A stretch of DNA of 64,000 nt from Ottelia alismoides (taxonomy: Eukaryota; Streptophyta; Magnoliopsida; Alismatales; Hydrocharitaceae): assembly GCA_037367405.1 (NCBI GenBank), contig JAZKJV010002956.1, positions 1,302,001 through 1,366,000 of the forward strand, given 5' to 3'. Position numbers and translations under genes: made by a program. Below the pieces are notes generated by a model. It was not told the DNA's origin. It saw only the letters and a list, made by a program, of their open reading frames with translations, and ran no database searches. Positions 47,683 through 61,755 of this stretch are shown here, piece by piece (position 1 is the stretch's first letter; each line of letters opens with the position of its first letter).

Positions 47683-49689
47683 ATTGGAAACTGATATAAA
47701 CCCATTTCTAGATCCAAATGTTAAATTAGAAAAGGAAATGGAAATTGAACCCATTTATGGTGCTCAATTCTGGTATTTATTTCTGGATCCAAATATTAGA
47801 TATAGAAATGAAAATAGAAATGGATCCAAATGGTTATGCCCATAAATGGTTTAAATTGATAAATGGATTAATTTGTTGCAAAGGAATTAAATATCCAAAT
47901 ATTGATATTTGTTATTTTATTTCAAATGAAATTAATAAAGTGATAACTAAATTAAATATAAAGTCTTATTTGGAATTGGAACTAATGAGAGATTGCGATG
48001 TGGATGTCCAACATGCATTCCATGTAGATGTCTAACATGGTTATTGAAGGCTAAATTGGTTAGCCTCTTCACCATGAATTAGAACTCTCTAATAGGATTT
48101 TGCTGATAAAGTTAGCAATTTAGTTGACAACTTCTTTTCCGATTATGAATGCATCATAGCCATCCAAGAAAGAATCACAACAGTCCATCTTGACCATACA
48201 TTCTAGTATTTAACAAGGGGCTTGGCATCTCTCTATAGGATACGAAAAAATAGTTAATAATTTAATTGTTTGGATAGCCTCCTTTTGTCTTGATGATTGA
48301 GAAGGAAAGTTAGAAGACACTCTTCAAAACCTCTCCTTGGTTTTCCCCCTCATGAACTCCATAAACTCTAGGACATCCATCATTATAACATCTACTTAAT
48401 TATGTTAACTTGGTCAATAATGAGAGGAGTCACCTTCATCATCATGCTTCATGTACATGTAGAAGAACTTGATTTTATGCACAAAATCAAGAGATCGAGA
48501 TCATATAGATCTCTATTTTTCTAGGAGAACTTGATGAAGAAGTTCTCTCAAGTTTGTGGGAAGCAACATGAGTCATCATCATACCAGTGAGAGAAAGATG
48601 AGTCAGTTCAAACTTGATTCACGAGGTCACTTATACTCGTGGAATATTATTTTGGAAATATTTCATAAAGCTTTTGGTTTTGTATCTGCAAATAATATAT
48701 CGCTATACAATTGCAGCGATGTTCATATAATGAACATCTTTCTTTGGCAATATGGTTCATTGACTCTACTTTTCCATGAAGTACAAAGTTTGACCTTTCT
48801 TTAAATAGATCATAACTTCGTTTAAATGATTAGGATTGCCTTCTAGTCTAATGAATAATATGTTGCATTATTTCATTTGTAGGTATGTTGTTTTAGTGAT
48901 ATCATTTGTATTTCAATTGATTTGGAGAGAGACTATGTTTCAGATTTAATCTCATGTTTATAACATTAAATTTGGGATATTTCAGATGTATATATGGTCG
49001 GAAACCTTACACAAAAATCCGCCAAATATTTGGAGTCGTTTGGGCAAAGATTCATATGTCGAAAGTTCACGCGAGCTTTGACATCGATTGAAGATTGTAT
49101 TGAATAATGATGGGACTTTTCGCTATTATCTTTAAGTCATGTAATACTTTAAAATACTGATCAATATGTCATTAGCCAAGTTCCTCATGAATAAGAAAAA
49201 AAATTCACGTGATTCAGATTGTGTGGCCTTCGAGAAATTTGATTTCTCCATATGCATAGATAGAAGAGGACACGATAAAATGCGATGAATTAATTTTACT
49301 ATTTCCAAACCCAAAATTGATGAGAATATATTTAATATGTTCATATTAGGATTTAGAACTAATGTTTTTAAACTTATTGGGGTCATAATGAATTTTAAGT
49401 CCACGTTATATGATGCCAATCTAATTTGAAGTGTTATGGTTGCAACTTGTAAATGAGAAACCTATAATCATTATATGTTTGATTAGATGCAATAATTAGA
49501 ATGTCTATTTATTTCACATTTACTTTACTAGTACAAGCATGGTTATGAATCAATATCACTTTACTACCGACACCTGTCCAATTACAATTTAATATTTTTG
49601 TATCAAGTTTAATCATGTTTGATTTTGTGATTAGGTATGTCTTGTTGTGGTGATTACTTACCTATAGCCTTACAAGTTAAGGAAGTGTT
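47683..49689 (+). repeat. Possible copia LTR fragment and unassigned DNA
   Basis: If 47683 is an LTR start as the flank suggests, this is diverged LTR sequence. Similarity to 6186-7771 beyond the first 20 bases is weak. The block cttgatgaagaagttctctc near 48528 recalls cttgaagaagatgttct near 7401. Beyond about 48700 I see nothing assignable. Confidence 0.3.
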
Positions 49690-50374
49690 ATTGGTCTTGT
49701 ACGACTTTAGCAACCTATTAATAAAATAAAAGTTGTCCATTTCTCTAATTGAGTTTAATGTTTGAGTTTTTACCTATTAAATGCTCCCTTAGTATAATTA
49801 TGGTTATATCCAATGGTTGTTTTGATACAATATTGCTAATGATTACATAGTTATATCATAAAGGATGATGAAAGATTGCATTTGTAAAGAGTTAGATCAA
49901 GTACACAACCATCATCATTAAGTGATATTCATAGAATTACATCCAGTATGAGAAAAAGATGGCAATCTTTCTCTAATGATTGATTTCCAACTTACATCTT
50001 GATACATGAAATCTACATAGGAATAGAGATTTAAGCATATTAGAGTAGTTAACTCAAAGTGCTGACTTTACAAAATCGAGATACTAAAGACCTGAATAAC
50101 AAGTATCACAAACATGTACCCATCCTTTGACCAAGGACATATATACGTGTATATGTCCAAGTATGTACATTTTCCAGACCAATTGGTTTAGGACAAAAAA
50201 GACTTATACACCAACATTCGGTGTGCATATGAGGAGACAAGAGATATATGATCACTTGAAGTAAATATAAAAGTTCATATTCTATGAGTCGGGAGATAGA
50301 GCCCAATCATAAGATATTGGTGCCACATGATATTTCAAGCATGGCTGTTTACTCAGTAAATCAAAGATCCTAGC
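49690..50374 (+). repeat. Copia 3' internal region, copy 3
   Basis: It has the same blocks as copy 2: cccttagtataattatggtt, a gagaaaaagatggcaatctt block, cttgatacatgaaatctaca, acccatcctttgacc and ataagatattggtgcc. It is cut on the right by LTR F. Confidence 0.65.
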
Positions 50375-53300
50375 ATTTGATCTTGAAGGGCATGTGGTTC
50401 CTGATAAGTCAGGTTCGACAATCACTATATCGGTACCTCTCTCGGCTTTCGGATACAAATAAACCAAACAAACAACAATCAACCGACAATGTATGAATAA
50501 TCATAGCAAATTGTGAGTAAAAATTTAATTTTATTTTAACTCCACAAAAAAATATGTATAGTCAATAAGTGTAGAATGTCGAACCATGGAGAGTAAATAA
50601 ATGGATATGGATATTTATTGTCTAAAGTAAACAACAAATCATTTGTACTTTTTGTTTTTTTATTTTTTTTGGTTTTTTGTTATATTTAATTTTCATGGAT
50701 TTTTAATTATATATTTTTTAATGTTTTTAAATTTATATGTTTTATTTTCTATTTATATTTTTTGGATTTTTAATTTCTTTTTCTTTTTTGAGAATATAAT
50801 AAGTATATATATGCATATGATAATACGTATAATATAAACATGTTATATGATATATACAATAAATATATATAAAGTTAGAAAATACAAATAAGAAGAATAT
50901 TTTTATTTTTAATTTTTAAATACATACTTATGTTTTTATAACTAATAATAATATTTATAAGTGATATATAATAATATTCTATATATAAGTTATATGGGGT
51001 TTTATATTTATAAATAAATAATATATTGAATAATTATTAGTAAAATGTTTTTGTGTTTTTTCTTTTTCTCTATTTTAGTGATTTTTAGTAATTTTACTAA
51101 TTTTAAGGGATTTTTAATTTATTAGAAATAGTGAAACAAAGAATTTAGTAAGATGAATTGTTTTTGGATTTTAAAATTGATAGTAATTTCAAAAACTCCC
51201 AAAATTAATTTTAATATATACTATATTATACATAGAAAAATCTACAACACAAAGCTATTTTTTATAGAATTTTTGCAAAATTTTATATAGTTAAAATGGT
51301 TTCTTAATTTTTTAGGTTTTCCATTGACATTGTTTGTGATTTTTGTATATGTGTTAGAATAAAATAATATAATGATATAAATTTTTGGAATTTTTAGAAT
51401 AGTTTCGAGAATTTTTTGGTATTTTTCCATTAATATAGTAAATAAAAAGTTCATACTCGATTTTAACAAATAGGGGAATGCAATAAATACCAAAATTAAG
51501 ATGTTAGCGTAAACTAACATGATATGAGGTACCTAAAAATATTTGCCCTTACTTTTTAAAGAACATGAACTATTTATGATAAATGGAAATTAAAAAATAA
51601 AATTAAAATAGAGGCAAGTACCATTCAGTAATTCAATGCATCTTATAATGCATTTAACAATTATTTAGAGAACTATATCGGCGCACGAGCCATTTTTCCA
51701 TCGTTTAAATATAATACAACTACAAGAAGGGCATAAATGCAATAAACACAATGTTTGGTCCTTACTTGCAATCTTTACAAATATTATCATGCATTGTTTA
51801 CACATATAAGGATTCTTTACAACTAATAAATTCAGATATGCATTCTTGTAAAATTTATCTACCTCACATAGGGGACAATGTGAGGTGGGATGGAAATGCC
51901 CAATATGAGATATAGAGGAAGGCTTAGTGGTCTATGTGCAATTATCACAAATTTATTTATGCTAAAAAGATTATTTACAAATTAAAATAAATTAAAATAA
52001 GGCAGAGAGGGTTGGATGAAGTTTACCCCTAACATGCACGCCATCCAACGTGATGCACACTTCACTTAAGCGATCCAATGACCAGGATTTGTCGATGATG
52101 ATTCACTGATGGCGGATGTGATTAGATTCAAGTCGTGATATGACAGTTGAGGGGTCTTGAAATCTAAAGGGTGAAATCTTATGCCTTTAATATCCTCTCG
52201 AAGTGCTTGAATGCGCTACACGTTTAGGGGAACAATCCATGGCTAATGGCACCTTTTGAAATAATAGGGCCCCCTCGATAGGAGCCTCGAGCTCTTGATC
52301 GAGCTAGGGCACCTGGAGGACTCCTGCATGTCCCAGATCAACCCACCTTGGGTCTTTCTATGCTTGAACCAACACAAAAGAGCTCGAGACCATGGTCCTT
52401 GACCCGACTTTGAAGCTATGTAGAAAGGGAAATGGAGGGAAGGAGAACTCTGACGATGAGGCGATGGAAGGAGATCTAAAATCTTTGATTCATAAGGAAT
52501 CAAAGGTGATTGGTTGCATGGGATGATAATGTAGGCAAGGGGGAATGAGATGGCGTGCGAAGTGAGATGAAATAGTCGATAAACAAGGAGAAACCATGGT
52601 CGGAGCCTAGAGCTCCAATGAACGACTAAGTTGAGATCTAACGCCAAATAACAAGAATTCAACAGAAATAAAATAAGCGAATTAAATGAAAGAATGAATT
52701 CAACTTGAAATTGCAATAAAAGGGGTAACACGTACCTGGTTTTAACACTATGGAGCATAGACATGGCAGAGCAGAGCTCCGGCCATGGTATCGCCTCCAC
52801 CTCCTCTTATTCTTCTCGACAAGGAGGATAACTTGATGTGCCATGGAGCTTAATTCTATTAATCCAATTGGTCTTATGAGGAGAAAGAATAATCAAGAAT
52901 CTCATAAGGATGAGGGGACTCAATTATGCACAGACGAAGGATGCATCCAAAATCGAGGGATTAGGTGTAACTACAGTATGTGCCACATATCTCGAGGAGT
53001 AGCGTTATGGAGGGATGCTCGGTGGTGATTTTTCATGAAGAATCAAGTTGATTTGAGTCATGGATCCTTGGTCCCTTGTTGGGCAACATAAGGCCAACAA
53101 AGACAAAATAGAAGAAATGATGTATAAATAAGTATCAATAAATTAGCAAATGAATTATATAGATAAAAGTTAAAATAAAAAAATGTAGTGTTTTATCATG
53201 ATTTTTAATTATTTTTACAACTTAATTTATTATGTATTATTATTTATTTACTATTATTTAAGTATTTATTTTTATATATAAATTATTTTTATTTATTTGA

Positions 53301-54235
53301 TGTTATTTTAATAAATACATGTATTATTTATAGTTAATTTAATTAATATGTATATGATTCTATTTATTTTTATAGGATTGTTTATTCTTAATAAATACAT
53401 GTATTTATTTCCATGTATCTTATCTATACTTTAAATACATTCATTCATTTGAAGTACTTTTAATGGATTTATTTTTGTTTATTATTTTATTTATGATAAA
53501 TACAATATATAAAAGTGCATAAAAAATATTAGAAGTGCTAAATATAAAGAATAAATTGAATGAATTCCATATGCAAGTATATAAGATAATTGTAACCGAA
53601 AGCCGCATTTTCTCACTGACTATGATTTTAGTGTTTTCACATTAATTAGGGAGTTAATTTAACTTTATGAACAATAAAGGTGAGTTTAGTCAATTTTGAG
53701 CTAGCATGGAAAAGATATAAGTATGTAAAGTTTTCTTTACATCTTTTTATTCTGTGTGCCCCATCCACACTAATCGTTATTTTTGAACGAAATCAATTTT
53801 ATATTTTTATTTGTATTTTTATGTACAATATTCATATTTAGGTTTTATTGAGTTGGAGTATAAAATTATGAAAAAAAATATGTCCCCAAAAGGACTATTA
53901 TAATCAAATTAAATTAGGGTTTTTGAGTGTTTTCTTTATTGTTTCTCCATCATTTCTCCCCCTAATTTATTCCTTGTTGACCAAGTCATCATGACAATTG
54001 GGTCTCGAGGTCTAGGGTCAATCAATGTCTTTGACACTTCATTCCTTTTCTTTTCTCACCTTTATTCTTTTTTTGAGGATTGAATACAATATTTTGTACA
54101 ATATTTGTATATTGATTACTGGGTGTTATTTTGCACAAATTGATGTTATGTACATGCATTTATCTCGAGATTCAAGGCCAAAATGAATGAATAAAAGTGA
54201 TGAAGTAGAGATTCTGATGATGTAGAGATTCACCA
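50375..54235 (-). repeat. Gypsy LTR F, 3' LTR, about 3.86 kb
   Basis: On the minus strand it starts tggtgaatctctacatcatc at 54235, preceded by the purine run ataggggag typical of a polypurine tract. The left end is approximate; it aligns with the end of LTR E through gatcttga.aggg...ataag. U3 shares with LTR E the ctttgacactt.attc and gaccaagtcatcatgac blocks. The GC-richer transcribed segment is about 51890-53060. The 185-codon minus frame at 52800-52243 lies within it and is not considered a gene. Confidence 0.73.
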
Positions 54236-56189
54236 CTCCCCTATACTAGGCTTTACTAGTCCCTAGCTAATACTTATGCTAATTAGTGCCGAAAAAGAAA
54301 AATAATATAAGAAAAAAGTTGGATTGATTTTAACTCATAAACTTATCTATATAAAATCAAAGTTTGGAGCACAGCTAGACCTTTGGAAAATTAGCTTTGG
54401 TTAGAACCTTATTGGGATGCGGACTTGAAACTCAACAACGTTTAAGAACCTCAAAAATCTACCCATGTCTCCTCAAATAATACGTCAGAACATGTCCCTA
54501 TCATACGTAGACCCTTATGACTACGAGTTTAGCTTGTACAATGTAAGTGATGTGTAGGTCCACTCGATTGAAGCGGTAAAGCGACAATCTTCTCCAACAC
54601 GGCGACCCTTATTCCCCAATCCAACAACTCTTTCCTTGAGAAGCAAGGTATTCTCTTCTATGTTCAAGTACAACTAGCTAAACAAGAGGCGGTGGAGAAG
54701 AGAATTGATGGTAGCAAGTGTAGCTACCTATATCCTAGGATGCGTGACCAGTGTAGCCAAGTCATCCTTCTGCAGGCTCACATGAATTTTGGATTTGAAG
54801 CACAAGCTTTCTTATTCGATACATATGCATACTCCGACGAGGATTGATTTTTCTTTGATTTTTTTCTGTCTATTATTTTCAATACTATTTAGAGAAACAT
54901 TTACATAAGGAATTTTTCCTCTTGAGATGACATAATATACCTCTTTTAAAGTATTATTAGAACCCATAACTCCATGTCCTTAGACCTCGTCGCTACTGGA
55001 TCGTGTTGGGAAAAAATGGTCATAGATTGTGACTTCGTATGTTTCCATTCACAAGTGTATTATGCTGGAAAATCCAGTCCTTTAAAACTTCAACTGAGTT
55101 AAGCAAAGTGTAAGGTGCAGGTGTCCATGTTAGGTCACTATCGACAAGAGTCATGCACATGTTTTGAAATATTCAACCTAAGCAGTCATGGTGACATTGA
55201 ATTGAGTCTTTTGGTTCAAAGAATTAAGTGCAATAGACCTGAAGTGCCGCAATTCGAGTTCTTATAAGATTCTTGTGATTAAGTGGATTAAGGTCCTACA
55301 AATCTCCAATCTTTAGAATTTATTATGATTACTTCACTTGTCATTATAATTCCGAAAAATGCAACGAAATGAAAATAAATCATTTCTACGAAGCGATTTC
55401 TAATTTTGAACTTTTATTGAATTTTTACAAACGATTGGTGAATTTTTATGCCAATTATAAAAATATTAACAAATTGTTATGGTTTTTTAATTTTCATAAA
55501 ATAAGGGATTTTTTAATAATGGTTGGTGAATTAAATATATGCAAGTATTTACATAGGAGAGCATCAATATTTACAAAATTTGGATTTCGAATTTACACTA
55601 GAAATTACACAAATTAAGTTATCTGTTATACAAGAATTTATTTACAAGGTTTACAAAATTTTATATGATGATTTTATCTACAAGTTCCAAAATAGTTTGA
55701 AAATAATTTAACAAATATTTTGTAAACTTTATTTTGTAAATAATTTTGACAAATAATTTTGCAAACATTTACAAAAATTAAAACTTATTTAGCAAAGATT
55801 TTTCAAACATATTGTATAAATCTTTCAAATTATTTTTGCAACTATTGTCCAAATTATTTGCAAACTGAATTTTTAAAAAAATTGTTCATAAAAATGAAAA
55901 AGATTTTTTTAAACGAAAGTATTTATAAAGGTTTGAAAATATTTTCCAAATGTTTTCCAAAAAACTTACAAATGATTTTTTCAAAATGTTTTACAACCAT
56001 TTTTTAAATCATTTTGCAAATCATCTTTAAACCATTTTATTAATCAGTATACATAAAGAATTTTTAAGAATACCTGTGTATTCTTTTTAGTCGATTATTG
56101 TATGCTCTAATACATATAGTATATTAACCATACTGTTAAAAAATACCCAGTACGAGTTATGGCTAAAGTATATATAACGTATATATGAC

Positions 56190-56665
56190 CCCTATACTTA
56201 ACTTTAGCTATGTCTACATATGTTAGAGTGATAAAAGATGACATAAATCTTACTAAGTATAGAAAATCCTATGCTACAATGACCAAATAATTAGAAGTCG
56301 TCCATCTCAATTATACTTAGGATCAATTAATCCTAGGTGTGGCAGATTATATAAAAAATGTAGGGAGGGTTGAGGGTGGGAATGAACACATCAACAACTT
56401 TGTATGTCCCCACTATGCTCAAGGTAAGAGATACCTAAGTATTGGGAAGATTATAAACAAGAGAGGAGACATGAGATGGGAACAATAAACAGATAAAAAG
56501 AAAAAAACGAGGCAAGAATGAACGCATCACTCCATCTATACATAGGGTAAGAGATCCCTAGGATTTGGGAAAAACAAGTGTTAAAACAAAAACATGATTG
56601 ACACGGTGGCTACACCCACTATACTTAGGACACAGTATGTCCTAAGTATATACATAGATATGATG
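56190..56665. repeat. Array of ~100-bp-spaced hairpin motifs, copy 2
   Basis: The core ctatacttagg or variants occur at about 56192, 56311, 56413, 56536 and 56619, several followed by an imperfect complement. The last unit (ctatacttagg ... cctaagtata) is nearly perfect and matches 9808-9840. Confidence 0.65.
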
Positions 56666-57129
56666 AATGATATGGGTTGTAGGTCATGATGCATAAGAGA
56701 GTAGGGATGAACATAAGAAACACAATATATACAAGCAGTAAGGAATGGTGAAGTGCAAGATGGTATCTGATAATCGAATAGAATATAGTACTCTTGTTGT
56801 TGTCACCATGTGAAAATGATGACGTAGTCAGAAAACAACACTTGATTATGCAATCAAGTGGGTGTATGCTACCAAGAAAAGCTGATCGCTAATGTAAGGG
56901 TCCATTAGTAGAAAACAAAACATATGCTCATAAGAACGACATAAGGGAACAAAATCGATACTGTCAAATGTAAAGGAAGAAGGAAAATTAAAAAAACCTC
57001 CATGTCAATCACAGTCTCAATAAGATTCAAAAACTGAAGAACAAAAGACTTTCTATGGAGTTAGATATCTAGTGTACATAAGATTGAAAATATCAAAGAT
57101 AACATTGAATATCACAATGCATTTCTCAT

Positions 57130-57760
57130 CCTTGCGAGGGTCATCAAGGAGAGCAAACTAAGATGGGTTAAAGGTCCTAGAAAAATTATAAGACTCGGTC
57201 TCGTGATCTACCAGATCGGATACACAACCATGTATGAGACCGAGTACACAAAATAGAGGACTTGGTTTCGTGCTCCATGAGATCAGAGACAAACAAAAAT
57301 GAAATCGAGTACCACTAAAATGTTGTAACCTCCCAAAGATGATCGCTAAATAGTGATACATACTATGTAATGAATAATTAGAACATAACTCATCGTTACA
57401 AGGGACGTCAAGGAGAGTGGACTCAAAGGAGTCAGATCCATCAGAGGGATCAGAAAGCAGTTCCGACAAGTGATAGATCAACTACTTAACAGAGGAAGAG
57501 TCTGAAATCTCAAACAATGTCACATTCTCCCACACTTATGCCCTGGGGAGTAAAACAAACTAAATGAAGATTAATATGAGGAATATGGCTCATCCTTGCA
57601 AAGACCGTCAAGGAGAGCAGACTCAAAAGAGTCAAGTCAGATAAAATAATCAATCTCGTGATATGATAGATTGGAAACACAATCAGATAGTGAGAACAAA
57701 TGCTCACCTCAGACGACTCAATTTCGTGCTTCGTCATATTGGAAGCACAAGAGGTGAATG
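57130..57760. repeat. Nested short repeats in internal region
   Basis: The motif tcaaggagag preceded by a ccttgcgag-like sequence recurs at 57144, 57408 and 57608. A second motif of the form tctcgtgat...agat.ggaaacac recurs at 57199, 57266, 57654 and 57722, in two pairs 67-68 bases apart. No coding sense is apparent. Confidence 0.55.
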
Positions 57761-57770
57761 ACCTTCAGAC

Positions 57771-59367
57771 TTGACGTTCAAGCTGCACTGAACGCTTCCT
57801 GGATCGAGGGCAAAGTACCTCGACCTTGTGAGAGGTGGAGTCGGTGATCGGATGAAGCGGGGTATGGGTCTCCGGCGAGGCGATGGCGGAGGAGACTCGA
57901 GATCCTACTCCAAGGCGAGTCAGGGTGATCGGAGGTGCGGAGAATGTGGTGGGGAGTCTTGTGAACGTGAATCGGGTGTCGGATGATCAACTGGGTGAAC
58001 GAGTGAGGTGAATCGGCCGGCAAAGGCCGGCGGCGCAAATTGGGGGAATCAGAAAACCTAACCTAAGGGATATCGAGGGTACTTGATGGATGTATTCGAC
58101 TGTGCTGGAGGTCAGGAAGCTCCTGGGATCGTCGCCTCGATGGATCGTCGAGGCCAGAGGCTCAACAAGCTCGGTGGCGGAGCACGGCGGCGAAGCTCGC
58201 CGGATCAGTGGTTGCAGCCCTCTACTCCACGCTGCGACACCCTCACTCGATAGCTGTCACTCTAGGGAGAAGGATGGAGGTCCTAGGATCGGAAGACGAT
58301 GGCCAAAGATGCGTCAAATGTGTGGCGGAGGAGAGACTTTATAATGTCAGGGGTCCGGGAAAATGGGAGTCAGGCACGCTCGCCGATGCACGGACCCCTA
58401 AGCAGATGGTCAGGCGAAGGTCTCGGATCATCGAGCTGCAAATGGAGCATGGGGTTTAGGCGAATGGAAGGCGGATCATTTCGTGAAAATTAGGAGAAGT
58501 CAGGTCAAAAACCTGATCCACGAGAAAGAGGTCTGCTGGCGAGAGTTGACCGGGGGTCAACAATCCCCCGTGGACCAATAGGAAAATTCCATTGTTTTTA
58601 TTATTTGTAAATTCATTTAAATTAGTAAATGATTTTATTTCAAAAAAGTTTGAACATGAAAAATGTTTATTATTTTTCAAATTATTTTTTAGTGATTTTT
58701 ATTTATTTTTTTGAAAAATAAATGACGTATTTACATTATATTATTATATATAGGTATATGTACATATGTATTTTTGAATTTTTTTATTGTTATATTTTTG
58801 CACAATTATTACAGTTTTATATTTTATTTATTTCTAACATAAAATTTGGAATAAAAAGGTATTTTTAATTTATTTTTATGATTTATTTTTATTAGTTTAA
58901 TAAATAGATCTATATACATATGTACATGGTATATGTACAATGTTGCAAATGAATTTTATTATTTTTCTTTTTATTTTTATTTTCTGATTTTAATTTTATT
59001 TTTATAAATATATACAAAATATGAGAGACACCTTTTAATTTATTTTAAGAAAAATGAAATTATTTATATACATAGATGTGTGTGCAAGCATGATTGACCT
59101 TGTCTCTCTCTACTTGGTTTCTTTTGCGGTCGGGCCCATGCTGAGCCCTCCCTTAAGACTGGGTCACTCAATATTTGTTCTAAATATTTCCCTCTTTTTC
59201 TTTTGTTTCTTTATTCCTTTATTTTTACACAAAAACATGCTAATTATGAATAATTATCTGATGCATGCTTTTTGATAATTTATGATATGTACAGGTATTT
59301 ACATGGTATTTTGCCAAGGTTTCTAGCTAAAATAAAGGAATAAAGAGTGATGAATGGGGATTCATCA
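57771..59367 (-). repeat. Gypsy LTR G, 5' part only
   Basis: On the minus strand it starts tgatgaatccccattcatca at 59367, identical to the start of LTR H, and is preceded by the purine run acgggagg. U3 is AT-rich (58600-59340), then come the conserved stem-loop (58547-58581), a TATA box (58337-58345) and the GC-rich transcribed segment. The U5 side is missing, ending near 57771. Confidence 0.8.
58337..58345 (-). promoter_or_regulatory. TATA box of LTR G
   Basis: The minus strand reads attataaag, about 200 bases after the stem-loop and about 70 bases before the gagtgacag block shared with LTRs C and H. Confidence 0.5.
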
Positions 59368-60748
59368 CCTCCCGTAAATAGTCCTCAGGTTTTAATGCAT
59401 ACGATGTCGTTGAAAATAAGGGCAATGCTGGCACCTAGTCTCTTGTCCTCAAAAATAGATTAATCTTCGTCAGAAGGAGGGAATAAGGCCATGAGATGGA
59501 AAAGGATCATTATGTCAGTCACAAAGCAATCCCTCAAATAACCAGATTGGTTGAAATGGTTCAAGATACTATTCAAAAATTATCTTAAGCGCGTAATGAG
59601 GATAGGAAAGACAAGAGACATAGGATGGAATGGTCAAGAAGATGGGTGAAACCATGAGGGCTCTAAGAACCATCACTTTGAAGCATAAAAAGAGATCGTA
59701 CATCAAACGTCTGCATCTAGATGGCTGGAACAGACAAAAGTATCTAACAACCATAGGTTAAAACATTAGTCTCATCATCGAACAATCTAGAATAAATCAC
59801 ATCCTCAATCTGGTGTGCAAGATCAAAGATCCTCGGTAAAATGTTACACCTATAATCATGAATAATTAGAATGTTTAATAATATGTACGCACCTATCAGA
59901 TCCAAGATCCACCAATGAGAGCACACTCGTTTCAACCTACTCACTCTACCCAGCTTACTCATTTAATTGAAGCAATCAAAAGCCTTGATGTGAGCCTCAT
60001 TAGTAAGCACAACATTCCTGAGTAAACGAAGAGATGATACGGGAGGGAACAAAGAGGGTGAAGGAGACCAGGAAACACAAAGACAAAATTATGGTTTAAG
60101 ACAAGATCTTGAACTAAACTATAGATCTGGTCATATGAGTGGGAAGAAAGTTGCGCAATCCAGCTTCTAAAATGAAGATCAAGAAAATAAAGAAAGAAAC
60201 AATAACGACAAGGCGGAAGTAATCTATAGTAAAAAGAACTCAAAAACATAGGGCTTTGAAAACCCATATAATGAACATGAATGAATCCAAAATCATGATT
60301 AATGTACAATGAAAACTCCATTTTCACCTATTCAATACAGTGAAGACTGAAGATACCTGTCATTTATCTTTTCAATTTTAGACTTAGGTGATTTTTAATT
60401 AGTTATACAAGATCACATGTGTAGCCTCCTAAAGTGACCATGCCCAAATACTCTAATATTTTGGTGTGATTTCACGATACATGGTTCATACTCCATGAAG
60501 GATCCTCATGACTCATTCATTCTACTTTCTCACACAGACTGAGAAAACTCTCTTACCGAGTTCTTCCCCTTCTGATGCACATTTATTTTACCTTATATAC
60601 CTATTCGTACCTAATAAGATTCAAAATTGACAATTATTATGAATTATTGTCTTCGTTTGATGCTTATACGTAGACTAATCCGGGAATATTTCCTAGTGCA
60701 GATCTTGACCCTAATATGGAGCCTATTCCTTCATAGTTTCAATAAGAG
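59368..60748. other. Unassigned interior between LTR G and gag
   Basis: The part next to LTR G probably belongs to the minus-strand 3' interior of that element. The last ~100 bases (from about 60650) parallel the sequence before the gag start at 26738, so they are plus-strand leader. The switch point between the two is not visible. No gene was recognised. Confidence 0.4.
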
Positions 60749-61755
60749 ATGGCTCCTACAGGCAGAGGAAAGGAACCGAAGCTTCCCAACAGTGAATAGA
60801 ACATGGAGAAAAGCTCAAATCAGAATGAGGTTAAAATTCATCTTCTAGCCTCCATCCAGGTCATTCAACATTAGTTAACTGATCAAGCACTTTCCGTACC
60901 GTCTTTCATGAAATGTTAAATGACCTGCGGAGAAGGTCATAAGGAATAGGAGGAAAGCAAAATTAGGTGATGGTAACATTGATGGTGATGAAAGTGATAA
61001 TCACTCAATAAATGGAGCCTGCAGAGGCAAGGGAGAAGCAAGGAGAGGTCGACTCAGGCCCACTATGAAGAAAACTTACAACCCGATGGCAATCGCATTA
61101 CTCAATGTATCCAAATCCCACCGATCCAAAGGCATATTAAGCAGATGCCGCAACTCCTCTCGTTCCTTCGCAGCTTCCACGTGAATTCCAATGAGATGTC
61201 GTATATCCATCTATAATAGTTTTCTCTCATATGTAGCCCACACACTACCCCAACATCCCACTAGGCATAGTCAAGATGATCTCCTTTCCCTTTTGGCTAT
61301 AAGGCAATGCTCTCTTTTGGATCAACCACATGGGGAAGGTGGTGATGACCTGGGAGAGCCTGAAATCAACCTAAGAGTCCTTTTCTGAGACCTGGGAGAG
61401 GTTCAACAAGCTAAGTAAGAAGTGCACCTGCGACAACATACTGAAGACCAGCTTGGTCCTGTATTTCTTCGAGAGCTTCACAGGAAACATTCAACACATG
61501 GTTGATGCCTCCTGTTGAAGATCCCACTTTAATAATGATGAGGATGCAGTTCGAAAGATCTCTGGGGAAATGGTCAAAGGAGAGAGCATACATTCCTCAA
61601 CTCACCTCTTTCAGATTAAACCGCCAACACAAATCCTCTGTAATAATGCGAACATGGCACAAACTCAAGAGGTCGATAGGAGCAACAACTCCGACTTGAT
61701 CATCAATGGGAGTCACTAGTCGAAAGTTGATATCATTGAGAAGAGGTCACATGAC
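60749..61755 (+). pseudogene. Athila-type gag, truncated at LTR H
   Basis: The ATG at 60749 begins MAPTGRGKE, matching gag starts at 16062 (minus) and 26738. The core lies at about 61230-61500, with PFPFWL, NHMGKVVMTWESL and a TWERFNKL-type block in changing frames. It is followed by a cysteine-containing segment and DIIEKR just before the end. The fragment extends further into Gag than the one at 26738-27246, but still stops abruptly at LTR H without a Q-rich tail, protease or pol. Stops and shifts make it a pseudogene. Confidence 0.78.

Larger units (their letters stand above)
54236..57770 (-). repeat. Gypsy 3' internal region, copy 2
   Basis: Right of LTR F, 54440-56690 parallels 7785-9850 closely in block order, including gatggtagcaagtgtagctacct, gtcactatcgacaag, the acaaacatttacaaaa low-complexity part and the hairpin array. 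Beyond 56700 similarity to copy 1 stops: no integrase remnant is found, only a block of short repeats at 57130-57760. Confidence 0.75.

Noticed and set aside
52243..52800. 185-codon minus-strand open frame in LTR F
   Set aside because: It lies inside the transcribed part of an LTR and shows no recognisable domain. The peptide is hydrophobic and compositionally odd, as expected from translating LTR sequence.
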